From: Cyclobacteriaceae bacterium
GTDB taxonomy: Bacteria; Bacteroidota; Bacteroidia; Cytophagales; Cyclobacteriaceae
Direction of reading: 5' to 3'
Assembly: GCA_028278225.1 (NCBI GenBank)
Contig: JANQEU010000020.1
Coordinates: forward strand, 62,001-126,000
DNA: 64,000 nucleotides
The translations under genes and the position numbers were made by a program. The notes under the pieces are model-generated. The model worked only from the letters and a program-made list of their open reading frames with translations. It was not told the origin of the DNA and searched no databases. This document shows, piece by piece, positions 1-8,005 of this stretch (position 1 is the stretch's first letter; every line of letters begins with the position of its first letter).

Positions 1-2606
1 ATTTTGGCAATTCACCAGGTTCTTTAGATAGTATTTATATATTGAGTGATTTTATCCCTTCGCTCGACAATACATTGGGGTTTGAAATGGTTAAAGATAG
101 TACTACTTGGAGGGCGTTTTCTTTGAATTTTTCATCTGGAGTAGTAACTCAAATTGAGTTTTTGGAATCTTGTTCATCCAATAAGGTAGTCAGTTCTGAA
201 AGACAGCCTCAAAACGTAGTATTTACTTCTTCAGGCTCCAAAGAATTAGCCCTGACCGCCATTGGGGACAACGGAAGGATGGTTACTTCAAAAATTTTAC
301 TTAATGTTTCTAGTGACATAGCGCCCGACATTGCTCTTTCTGTGGACGACAACCACTGCCTATTGAATCAAAATTCTTTTGTCTCAACAAACATTTCAGG
401 GAATATCTCACAATATGAATGGGATTTCGATTCAGATATGATTGTTGACGACACCACCGCCAATCCATCACACCAATTCGACTCTGCCGCCATATATACG
501 GTCCGCCTTGACGTAGAAGCCGAAAACGGCTGCCACAATTTCACTGAACAGGAAATCACCATTTACAATCCTCCCCCCGACCCTGATTACGCGCTGATCG
601 ATGAATTGTGCATAAACGATGGAGCAACAATTGTAAACAACACCAACGAAACAGGCTATGACGATGCACTTATATACCAGTGGTATATCCCTGAGCTGGA
701 TTCTACTTTTTACGGAAGTTCGCCTCAGTTATCCTTCTCCGAATCAGGCCAGAAAATAATCCAGGCCACGACACAGATACCCGGATGCGAGTCGGATGTA
801 GTCTCCGACACGATCTTCATTCACCCATTGCCGGAGTCGAACTTCTCAGCTTCAAACGAGTGTATCGGAGAGGTTACATCTTTCACCAATCTCTCCACTC
901 CGGATGCCAGCTATGAATGGTTGTTCGGAGACGGATTCCAAAGTTCACTGGAAGCGCCGGAGCACGCTTACGATGAACCGGGCTTATATTTAGCTACCTT
1001 GACCGTGACGGATGGTAACGGCTGTTCCCATACTTTTGAACAGGAAGTGAGCGTAGCGTCGATCCCTGTTCCGGGATTTTCAAATACACTCATTTGCCAG
1101 GATGATATGATTACATTTCAGGATACATCTTCCGTATCCAGTGGGGATATCACCGGCTGGGAGTGGTATGTGAATGATTCACTTGTTTCCATGGATCGAA
1201 ATCCCAGTATAACCTTTTCAGCATCGGGAGATTTCACAGTTGAACAGGTGGTGACCAGCTCCGGAGGTTGCCAGATCGGTGTTTCCAGGACCATTTCCGT
1301 ACTTAGTATCCCTGAGCCTGACTTTCAGATATCATCAGGTTGCGTTGGCGATACATTTGAATTCGTCAATACTACGCCCTCAGAACAATATAATATGTCA
1401 GAGTGGGTGATGGACGATACTTCTTACCCGGATGACACCTTAAGAATAACATTTGACCAGCCTGGAGAATACGAAGTGGGTCTGACCCTGACCAACGTCA
1501 ATCTCTGCACAAACTCCTTTTCACAAACATTTACTGTTTATGAACCCCCGGCATTGGATTTTGAAGTTTTTGATGCCTGTGAAAATGAATTTACGATGTT
1601 GGTTGATTCCAGTACATTTTCAAATGATCCCATTATTTCAAAAAGCTGGAAACTCGATACATCGATCATAGGAAACGGGGACAAAGTGATCAGGTCATTT
1701 CAAAGTTCGGGCAGTTATGATATAACACTTGAGGTGGTTGCTGAAAGTGGATGTATCTATGAAACCAGCAAGTCCATTGATATTCTGCCGGCGCCAACGT
1801 CTCCGTTTACATTTACCAGGGATTATGGTGTTGTGGGGTCATCCATTGCATTTGAAAACTCGGGAGATAACGATTCTGTTGCCTGGTATCTCGGTGATTC
1901 AATAATTGGCAATGAGAATTCATTGAGCTATGCTTTTAATGAAGCGGGAACATTTAATGTCTCCATGGTCTCTTTCAACGACCTTGGCTGTACGGACACT
2001 TCCTTCCTGTCTCTCCTGATCGCTTCTCCGGAAATAGATATAGAAATATCATCATTTGAACTTGAAGAAGATCCGGGCGGATTCGGAACGATTCTTCTGG
2101 AAGTTTCAAACAACAGCAATCTTCCCGTTGAGGAGCTGGACTTTGTCATCGACCTTGACAATCAAATACCGCTGCAGGAAAAAGTCATTACAAGAATTGA
2201 GGTTGGAGAGAGTAATACAATAACGCTCAATACGGGCATACCATTGATTTCGTCAGTAGTAACGAGCGTTTGCGTTTCGGTATCTGCGAATTACGCAGTT
2301 GAAGATCACGATCCATTCAATAACGAAAGATGCCTTACGCTGGAACCAAAAATCGTGTTTGAACCTCCCTATCCTAATCCCGCGGAAGATGAACTCACGC
2401 TTAAGACTATTTTACCGGAAGGGAGCAAGATCCAAATCAGTTTAATTAGCCTTTCAGGTAAGCTGGAGTTAGACCGAAAATTTAATGATCTGGAAAACGG
2501 CTTGAATACATTTATTCTTTCTCTCCAGAACGTTGAGCCGGGTATTTACTTTTTGAGGGTCAATGCGAACGGAAAAGTCAAATCTTCGAGGATTGCGGTG
2601 AAGTAG
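1..2606 (+). CDS. T9SS-exported PKD-repeat surface protein, 3' part
   Basis: The frame is open from the first codon (base 3) with no start of its own, so this is the C-terminal ~868 residues of a larger protein cut by the window edge. It contains about seven PKD-like beta-sandwich repeats. The clearest has WLFGDG followed by an HAYDEPGLY segment (near base 920-1000). Many repeats open near one Cys and close with a Gly-Cys pair. A CARDB-like segment follows, then a terminal ~80-residue domain with YPNPAEDEL, GLNTF and PGIYFLRV motifs, which is the type A sorting signal of the type IX secretion system. The protein is therefore expected to be exported to the cell surface and to act in adhesion or matrix binding; that role is inference. 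No enzymatic domain is visible in the part seen. Confidence 0.88.
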   Translation, partial: FGNSPGSLDSIYILSDFIPSLDNTLGFEMVKDSTTWRAFSLNFSSGVVTQIEFLESCSSNKVVSSERQPQNVVFTSSGSKELALTAIGDNGRMVTSKILLNVSSDIAPDIALSVDDNHCLLNQNSFVSTNISGNISQYEWDFDSDMIVDDTTANPSHQFDSAAIYTVRLDVEAENGCHNFTEQEITIYNPPPDPDYALIDELCINDGATIVNNTNETGYDDALIYQWYIPELDSTFYGSSPQLSFSESGQKIIQATTQIPGCESDVVSDTIFIHPLPESNFSASNECIGEVTSFTNLSTPDASYEWLFGDGFQSSLEAPEHAYDEPGLYLATLTVTDGNGCSHTFEQEVSVASIPVPGFSNTLICQDDMITFQDTSSVSSGDITGWEWYVNDSLVSMDRNPSITFSASGDFTVEQVVTSSGGCQIGVSRTISVLSIPEPDFQISSGCVGDTFEFVNTTPSEQYNMSEWVMDDTSYPDDTLRITFDQPGEYEVGLTLTNVNLCTNSFSQTFTVYEPPALDFEVFDACENEFTMLVDSSTFSNDPIISKSWKLDTSIIGNGDKVIRSFQSSGSYDITLEVVAESGCIYETSKSIDILPAPTSPFTFTRDYGVVGSSIAFENSGDNDSVAWYLGDSIIGNENSLSYAFNEAGTFNVSMVSFNDLGCTDTSFLSLLIASPEIDIEISSFELEEDPGGFGTILLEVSNNSNLPVEELDFVIDLDNQIPLQEKVITRIEVGESNTITLNTGIPLISSVVTSVCVSVSANYAVEDHDPFNNERCLTLEPKIVFEPPYPNPAEDELTLKTILPEGSKIQISLISLSGKLELDRKFNDLENGLNTFILSLQNVEPGIYFLRVNANGKVKSSRIAVK

Positions 2607-2645
2607 ATCACAACGAAAGATTATACTCAACTCAATAGTATGAAA

Positions 2646-2768
2646 CCAAAAAGTCAATTTAGAACGTCATCCTGAACGAAGTGAAGGATCTTATGAATAT
2701 TCACGTATCACTGTCATAAGATGCTTCGCTCCGAATCTTCGGCTCAGCATGACGCATTGACTTTTTGG
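2646..2768. repeat. Palindromic repeat element with perfect 13-bp terminal inverted repeats
   Basis: The ends are CCAAAAAGTCAAT (2646-2658) and its exact complement (2756-2768). Inside, the left arm carries a CGTCATCCTGAACGAAG-type sequence and the right arm its diverged complement (CAGCATGACG and flanks), so the whole ~123 bp can fold into one imperfect hairpin. It has no coding capacity. It lies 39 bp after the surface-protein stop. The CGTCAT-CTGA core resembles dispersed palindromes seen in other Bacteroidota genomes. It is either a REP/BIME-like unit or a miniature transposable element, and it may also stabilise or terminate the upstream transcript. Confidence 0.75.
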
Positions 2769-2871
2769 GCGTACGGGCAATTCGAAGTTGGGAGGGTATG
2801 AAAGGGGTAAATTCACTCTAAGAATAATCTTCCAAGGATTAGGGTTTGTAAAGAATAGATTGTTATTCGAT

Positions 2872-2891
2872 TAAGATTTCACAGAATCTTA
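2872..2891. promoter_or_regulatory. Perfect dyad TAAGATT-N6-AATCTTA, candidate Lrp operator
   Basis: Two 7-bp arms are separated by six bases. The dyad ends 21 bp before the -7 element of the lrp-like gene and overlaps the position where a -33 element would sit. Lrp/AsnC proteins often bind AT-rich dyads and repress their own genes, so an autoregulatory operator is the simplest reading. No binding data are available from sequence. Confidence 0.4.
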
Positions 2892-2912
2892 CAGAACAAT
2901 TTCGAAATTTAT

Positions 2913-2920
2913 TACTTTTG
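2913..2920 (+). promoter_or_regulatory. Bacteroidota -7 element for the lrp-like gene
   Basis: TACTTTTG matches the TAnnTTTG consensus and is followed by C, 20 bases before the ATG. No good TTTG -33 element lies 19-21 bases upstream; that space is taken by the dyad at 2872-2891. This fits a regulated rather than strong constitutive promoter. Confidence 0.5.
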
Positions 2921-2939
2921 CGGCAAATAATATTCTGAA

Positions 2940-3431
2940 ATGAAGGTTAATTCATCTCAAATCAAATTGGATCATATTGATCGCAAAATCCTGGAAATTC
3001 TTCAGTCAAATGCCAAGATCACGAATGCCCAACTTTCCAAGGATATTGGCCTGTCTCCCGCTCCAACTTTGGAAAGGGTCAAGAAGCTGGAGAATTCGGG
3101 CATCATAAAAAGCTATCATGCAACTTTGGACAATAGCAGGATCGGTCTGGGAGTGAGTACTTTCGTTTTGGTGACTCTAAAAGGGCACAACAAGAGGAAT
3201 ATTGATCTGTTCCTGGAGCAGATCCATCTTGTACCTGAGGTAATCGAGTGTCACCATATCACAGGTTCCGGTGATTTCATATTAAAAGTAATATCCAGCG
3301 ATATATCCTCCTACCAGAAGCTGATGCTGGAAAAGGTCAGCGAAATTGAAGTGGTCGATAATCTCCAGTCTATGGTCATTCTTTCTACCTTTAAGGATAG
3401 TAAAGTAATGCCTGTTCCGGAACATGACTAA
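2940..3431 (+). CDS. Lrp/AsnC family transcriptional regulator
   Basis: The 163-residue length is usual for the family. Residues ~14-60 form the winged helix-turn-helix (DRKILEILQSNAKITNAQLS, then a recognition-helix region containing SPAPTLERVKKLE). Residues ~68-150 form the RAM effector-binding domain, recognisable by the HHITGSGDFILKV segment. Such proteins are octameric DNA-binding feast/famine regulators that sense amino acids or related small molecules; the ligand here is unknown. The ATG sits 20 bases after a -7 element. The last eight bases overlap the following phosphoribosyltransferase, so the two products are translationally coupled. Confidence 0.9.
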   Translation: MKVNSSQIKLDHIDRKILEILQSNAKITNAQLSKDIGLSPAPTLERVKKLENSGIIKSYHATLDNSRIGLGVSTFVLVTLKGHNKRNIDLFLEQIHLVPEVIECHHITGSGDFILKVISSDISSYQKLMLEKVSEIEVVDNLQSMVILSTFKDSKVMPVPEHD

Positions 3432-3927
3432 ACAAAATATCATTCTGTCCGAAGAAAAGATCTTTAAGATCCTGAAGCGGATAGCCGTCGAAATTGTTGA
3501 GAATAACTTCGATTCTAAAAATGTCGTACTCGTTGGTATAACCAACCAGGGATACAAAATGGCCCAGCGCCTGAAAAAGGAAATTTCCAAATCACGGTGG
3601 TCCGTCAATTGTAGTTTACAAAAGCTTGAAATAGATAAGTCCGACCCGGTTTCAGGTGAAGTAAAGCTGGATTGTGATCCGGCGGTGTTACATGGAAAAA
3701 CCGTGGTGGTCGTGGATGACGTGATGAATACCGGACGTACGCAGGCCTATGCGCTTAGCTATATTCTGAAAGCGTCAGTCAAAAAAGTGGAAACTGCAGT
3801 TCTCGTAAACAGAAGCCACACCGCTTTCCCTATTCATGTTACATACAGCGGCATTGAGTTGAATACCACAATCGATGATCATATTGAAGTGAAACTTGAG
3901 AAGGAAGTAGGAGCGTACCTTTATTAG
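3424..3927 (+). CDS. PRPP-binding phosphoribosyltransferase (PyrR/Hpt-like)
   Basis: This is a type I phosphoribosyltransferase fold of 167 residues. The PRPP-binding loop is the run of four Val, two Asp (98-99), then VMNTGRT. An N-terminal strand, VVLVGITNQGYKMAQRL, precedes it. Such enzymes attach ribose-5-phosphate to a nucleobase or, as in PyrR, regulate pyrimidine genes; the sequence does not tell me which base is used. The start overlaps the Lrp-family gene by eight bases (ATGACTAA), implying coupled synthesis and a shared physiological cue. Alternatives are hypoxanthine or uracil phosphoribosyltransferase or a PyrR-like regulator. Confidence 0.82.
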   Translation: MTKQNIILSEEKIFKILKRIAVEIVENNFDSKNVVLVGITNQGYKMAQRLKKEISKSRWSVNCSLQKLEIDKSDPVSGEVKLDCDPAVLHGKTVVVVDDVMNTGRTQAYALSYILKASVKKVETAVLVNRSHTAFPIHVTYSGIELNTTIDDHIEVKLEKEVGAYLY

Positions 3928-3944
3928 ATTCCGGACGGAATTTG
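3926..3944. terminator. Weak hairpin between convergent genes
   Basis: ATTCC-GGAC-GGAAT followed by TTTG lies in the 19-bp gap between the phosphoribosyltransferase and the converging kinase-like gene. The stem is short, so it is a weak terminator candidate at best. Confidence 0.3.
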
Positions 3945-3946
3945 AC

Positions 3947-5014
3947 TTATTGCTTTTCCTCTACAGTTTTCTCCTTGTCCTTGTACAGATCCGGCTTTCT
4001 GAACAGCATTTCAAGGCTTAGTTCCACGATATCCCCCATGCCTTTACACTTCAAAAAATCACTTTCATCGTAGAAACTTGCCAGTTCTGATTTCAGCTGA
4101 TTTGTGTTTTTATCAGTCGAGATCCGGTCTTTTTTCATGACCGATAATAGATCTTTTACTCTTTCTCTTTCCACCCTGATTCTGCCTGCGATCATTGTCC
4201 GCTCTTCCCGCTCATACTGTTTCTGAGTTTCGGGCGTCATTATTTCCAATCCCAGCTTAATGATCGGATTGTTTTGTTTGAAGTATTTGGGCATGTAAAT
4301 AGACTTACGCCCTTCAAATGACTGCTGGTCAAAATCAATGGCCCTGATCCTGTAGCTCACCTCTTCAAAATCGGGAGTAATGTCAATCACAAAATTGCTG
4401 GCGTGCATATCACCAAGAAGTCTGACGAAACATCTCTCGTTGAACTTTACGAACTCCTTGGCCAACCTGGTTTTGTTCAGATTTGTTTCGCCCATTCTCG
4501 TTTTAATGAATTGATCGCCCGGAATGCCCAATATGTGTTCTTCAATCAATGTCTGCTTGTTCACAAGGTAAGCGATCCTGTTTGGTGATAGAAGATGTTC
4601 GAGTTCAAGACCGTAGATACGGGATGCGTCCGCATGTTTTATGTAGAAATAATCAAAGTTGTCATTGATCCTGTTCACCACCCGGACTCTAAAGGGTTTG
4701 GTGTTTCCGTAAACACACAAGTCAACCCGGTCAATAAAAAGGTGATCTATGACTGACATATCACCATCTGCTTTCATGATTGCATAGATGTTTTTCAGGG
4801 AGTGATGAATAGCATCCATGTCACTTTGAGGGTAAAACACGGTTTCCCAAAGCGTATCATTCCCGAAGGAATCATATTGCGGTATGGAATTGTCATATCT
4901 GAGCAGGTCTTCATATTCGATAAGAAGATCAAACTCCCGGGCGTATTTCTTCAGATACCCATGCAGTTGTGGACTTATTTTATAAGGGATCTTCTTTTTC
5001 GAGATGATTGCCAT
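3947..5014 (-). CDS. Unrecognised protein with kinase/APH-like catalytic loop
   Basis: I do not recognise this 355-residue protein by name. Residues 201-208 read GDMHASNF and 225-230 read AIDFDQ, spaced like the catalytic loop (usually HGDxHxxN) and metal-binding D of aminoglycoside-phosphotransferase-like kinases; the usual first His is Leu200. Upstream, YIKHADAS (Lys126) and LELEH (Glu137/139) could supply the N-lobe Lys-Glu pair, and TLIEEHILG a hinge-like strand. The C-terminal third is charged and helical. No signal peptide or membrane segment is seen, so it is probably cytosolic. A glycosyltransferase is encoded just upstream on the same strand, suggesting (by inference only) a sugar or lipid substrate. 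It could instead be a pseudokinase. Confidence 0.6.
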   Translation of the reverse strand: MAIISKKKIPYKISPQLHGYLKKYAREFDLLIEYEDLLRYDNSIPQYDSFGNDTLWETVFYPQSDMDAIHHSLKNIYAIMKADGDMSVIDHLFIDRVDLCVYGNTKPFRVRVVNRINDNFDYFYIKHADASRIYGLELEHLLSPNRIAYLVNKQTLIEEHILGIPGDQFIKTRMGETNLNKTRLAKEFVKFNERCFVRLLGDMHASNFVIDITPDFEEVSYRIRAIDFDQQSFEGRKSIYMPKYFKQNNPIIKLGLEIMTPETQKQYEREERTMIAGRIRVERERVKDLLSVMKKDRISTDKNTNQLKSELASFYDESDFLKCKGMGDIVELSLEMLFRKPDLYKDKEKTVEEKQ

Positions 5015-5088
5015 TTGCCCTAGTCGACTATAAAGTTGTCAAAATTCGGCATTTAAAATCAAATTTCAACATTCCGGAATTTCCGGGA

Positions 5089-6168
5089 TCATTTGGTGAC
5101 CAAATGCTTTAAGAATATTTCTTTGTTGCGGTCGACCCAACCCTGAAACCAATCTGAAACAGGGATGTACTTTGGTATATAGTCCTTCAGCACATTGATG
5201 TCGAATTCATGATGCGCCTTCCCGGCACCGGCTTTTTCGGCATCAATGGCATTGCAGGCCTGCTCATAGTGACCTTCAACCGGGATAACAATCGTTGGTT
5301 TGCCAAGGTACATAGCCTCACAGACAGATTCAAAGCCCGCAGTTGTGACATATCCCGCAGCAGATGCCATTTTTTCCAGGAACTTCTTATCGTTAAGCTG
5401 ATGGAAGGTAAGCGTTTCATCTATTCTCCATTCCCCCGGTTTATCTTTTTTGTCCCAGAAACAATGCATGGGAATTCCCGGGTTCTCGGCATGGAATCTT
5501 TCGACTTCCGGTCCGTATCCGGGGTTGACCATGTATATCAGGAGATGCTTGTCATTGGAAATTTTTAAATCTGAAATCTCCTTACGCAACAATGGCGGTA
5601 CAACAAAAATCTTCTTGTTCGGCGCATCTACCATAGGTCGGAATGAAAGGGCAAGTATCTTGTTTGCTCCCAGCCTGGTGATGTGATTTCCGATCAGGAG
5701 TGTGGTTTTATCCACAATTCTGCCTTTAGGAAAGGTAAATTCCGGATGGCCCAGCAAATACTGATGGGCAAGACATATGAATGTGGCTTTCGGCCGGTGA
5801 AGGAAGTTGTAAAGTCCGCCAATAAAATCATAAAAATTCAAAATAACATCAGGATCTTTCTCCTTCACCAGTTGCTGCAAACGTCCAATGCTTTTGCCAA
5901 AAACAGGACTTTTAATAAGGGAGTAGACGATAGTCCTGAATGGTTTAACCGTTTTATGATCTTTATCGGTAACAAAATTGGGGCTTTCAAGAAGCTCCAG
6001 GGGAGCCTGGATATTTTTGGTGAAAAAATCAGGTATCTGTCGTCGGGGACTTTTTCCTACGGCCACCTGCACCACCTCATGCCCCGCTTCCCGCAGGATT
6101 TGACTGAGTGAGATCGCCTGAGTCATGTGTCCGCGGCCTTCTCCCTGCACAATGAAAAAGAATTTCAT
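5089..6168 (-). CDS. GT28/MurG-like glycosyltransferase
   Basis: The N-terminus MKFFFIVQGEGRGHMTQA (glycine loop at residues ~9-15) is the start of a GT-B fold Rossmann domain, and the C-terminal part has TTAGFESVCEAMYLGKPTIV (about residues 277-296), the nucleotide-sugar binding region of GT28/MurG-related enzymes. The length, 359 aa, is typical. It should transfer a sugar from a nucleotide donor to a lipid or glycan acceptor on the cytoplasmic side of the membrane; the actual substrates cannot be read. It precedes the kinase-like gene by 74 bp on the same strand and may be transcribed with it. A 17-bp palindrome, CATTTGGTgACCAAATG, covers its stop codon (5090-5106). Confidence 0.8.
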   Translation of the reverse strand: MKFFFIVQGEGRGHMTQAISLSQILREAGHEVVQVAVGKSPRRQIPDFFTKNIQAPLELLESPNFVTDKDHKTVKPFRTIVYSLIKSPVFGKSIGRLQQLVKEKDPDVILNFYDFIGGLYNFLHRPKATFICLAHQYLLGHPEFTFPKGRIVDKTTLLIGNHITRLGANKILALSFRPMVDAPNKKIFVVPPLLRKEISDLKISNDKHLLIYMVNPGYGPEVERFHAENPGIPMHCFWDKKDKPGEWRIDETLTFHQLNDKKFLEKMASAAGYVTTAGFESVCEAMYLGKPTIVIPVEGHYEQACNAIDAEKAGAGKAHHEFDINVLKDYIPKYIPVSDWFQGWVDRNKEIFLKHLVTK

Positions 6169-6226
6169 CAGGTAGTCAGAAGTGATTCGACTTCCCTTTT
6201 AAGCTTTGGAAGATGCCTGTTGGGCA

Positions 6227-6553
6227 TCAATCAGGTATTTTTTCACCTTCCCTGTCATAAATAATCTTTTTTGTACTGTTGATTTGTTCAAGAAGAACGG
6301 GATTCTTTATGGACTCGGGGGTGAGGAGATCAATTTTTCGATCAAACATAACTTCCAACTTCTCCCAGAACTCCAACAATAATTCTCCTCTTTCTAGTGG
6401 ATCGCTTTGATTGATCTCAACCAGGAAGTCTAGGTCACTGGATTTCTCATTAAATGACTCAGTTAATGAGGACCCAAACACATAAAGTCTATTTATATGC
6501 AAGGACTTACATAAATCACTCAGATCGGACCTGTGATGAAATATATCAAACAT
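6227..6553 (-). CDS. MNT-type nucleotidyltransferase, orphan
   Basis: This is a small minimal nucleotidyltransferase of 108 aa with the hallmark Gly27-Ser28 in YVFGSSLTES, followed by the metal-binding pair Asp40/Asp42 in SSDLDFLVE; a further acidic strand is KIDLLTP. MNT proteins usually pair with a HEPN protein in MntA/HepT toxin-antitoxin modules, where MntA AMPylates the toxin. No HEPN gene lies on either side: the neighbours are a histidine kinase and a glycosyltransferase. It may be a remnant of such a module or an independent nucleotidyltransferase. The flanking gaps of ~60-70 bp are too small to hide a partner. Confidence 0.78.
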   Translation of the reverse strand: MFDIFHHRSDLSDLCKSLHINRLYVFGSSLTESFNEKSSDLDFLVEINQSDPLERGELLLEFWEKLEVMFDRKIDLLTPESIKNPVLLEQINSTKKIIYDREGEKIPD

Positions 6554-6625
6554 TTAAACGAATTTTATCAAATCTAAAACTCTTTAGCTGAAAGCTCATA
6601 TCGACACCTCAAATTAAGTTCTGGC

Positions 6626-8005
6626 TCATTGACTGAACTTGAGCAGGAATTCCGTGCCAACATTAAGCGCGGATTTAACGGATATGCTGCCATGGTGATT
6701 CCGCATGATCTGTTTGGACAGGCTCAGGCCAATTCCGGATCCGTGTTTTTTAGTCGTGAAGAATGGTATAAATATCTTCTTAAGTGCATCCTCCTCAATA
6801 CCCGGACCATTATCTTCAATTGTAATATTAGCACCATTGTTTTCGCCAGGCCAGGCTTTTATTTTCAGGGTCTTGTCCGTTTTTCCATCGTCATCATTTT
6901 CCACCAGGGCCTGGATGGCGTTCTTGACGAGATTAATAAGGACCTGTTCTATTTGTTCTTTGTCAATGATAAATTTCAGATCGTTGGGTTCGACGTTAAG
7001 ATCAAGTTTGATACCGCTTTCGGAAATATCGTTTTTCAGCAAAGACAAGACGTGATTTAATACATCCTCTATCTGGTTTTCCTCCAGCTCGGGATGCTTT
7101 ACCCTTGTCATGTTACGAAAGTCACTTACAAACTTTATCAAACTATCGCTTCTGTTATGAATGGTCTTTACGGCCAGGTGGATATCTTCTACCGAGTCAT
7201 TGTCTATATTACTCGCATCACCGTCATTTTCGAGAAAATCATCCAGTTCTGTTTCAACTGTAGCGGCCAGGCTTGATATCGGTGTCACCGAATTCATTAT
7301 TTCATGAGTAAGTACCCTGATCAGGTTTTGCCAGGCTTCCATTTCCTTTTCTTCAAGTTCGCTCTGGATGTTTTGCAAAGAGATCAACTTAAACTCTTCG
7401 CCCCGGAGTGATAACTCAATCGCATAGACTGCCAGCTGAATATCATCCTCTTCGTCCGTCTCGATCTTAATTAAATCCCGGCCCCCTGTTCGCAATTCCC
7501 GGATGCAATTGATAAGATCCTCACTTACTGACTTCAACTGGTTGACATTTTTAAGATGGCCCACCCCGAGCAACCTTCTGGCTGCGGCATTCATGATCTG
7601 GATCTCACCTTTTTTATCAAATGTGATAATGCCTATGCCTACATGCTGGACGATTGTCTTCAAATACTGATGTTGGGCTTCTTTTTCAGCTCTTATTTCC
7701 CTGAACTTTCGAATTACATCGTTGAATTGCCTGTAAAGCTCATCCATACTTGAGCCGGTATTGTGCTGGGAATAAGTATGGGAGAAATCTTCGTATTGAA
7801 TGGTTTTAAGAAAGCCAATTATTTCCCTGTTGGACTTATTCAAATACCGGAACAGATAATGAAGCTGAATGGCGAACACTGCTCCCAGGAGGATCTTCGT
7901 AAAGGTATAGGACTCTGAATAAAAGAGATTGACAAAAAGGAATATCGTCACTGTGAGTAACGCTACCCTTACGATCACCTGAACATAAAAATTCCTAAAG
8001 ACCAT
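6626..8005 (-). CDS. NtrB-like sensor histidine kinase
   Basis: The protein has 459 residues with two hydrophobic membrane segments (about 8-30 and 36-54), a linker, and a PAS-like sensor region around 113-210 (VGIGIITFDKKGEIQIMNAA). The dimerisation/phosphoacceptor helix has His234 in VLTHEIMNSVTPI. The ATPase domain has the N box (INLVKNAIQAL) and G boxes (EDNGPGIEED, GSGIGLSLS). It autophosphorylates and passes the phosphate to a partner regulator. Its first 11 bases overlap the end of the response-regulator gene upstream, so regulator and kinase form one operon. With no large periplasmic domain, it probably senses the membrane or cytoplasm. Confidence 0.9.
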   Translation of the reverse strand: MVFRNFYVQVIVRVALLTVTIFLFVNLFYSESYTFTKILLGAVFAIQLHYLFRYLNKSNREIIGFLKTIQYEDFSHTYSQHNTGSSMDELYRQFNDVIRKFREIRAEKEAQHQYLKTIVQHVGIGIITFDKKGEIQIMNAAARRLLGVGHLKNVNQLKSVSEDLINCIRELRTGGRDLIKIETDEEDDIQLAVYAIELSLRGEEFKLISLQNIQSELEEKEMEAWQNLIRVLTHEIMNSVTPISSLAATVETELDDFLENDGDASNIDNDSVEDIHLAVKTIHNRSDSLIKFVSDFRNMTRVKHPELEENQIEDVLNHVLSLLKNDISESGIKLDLNVEPNDLKFIIDKEQIEQVLINLVKNAIQALVENDDDGKTDKTLKIKAWPGENNGANITIEDNGPGIEEDALKKIFIPFFTTKKHGSGIGLSLSKQIMRNHHGSISVKSALNVGTEFLLKFSQ

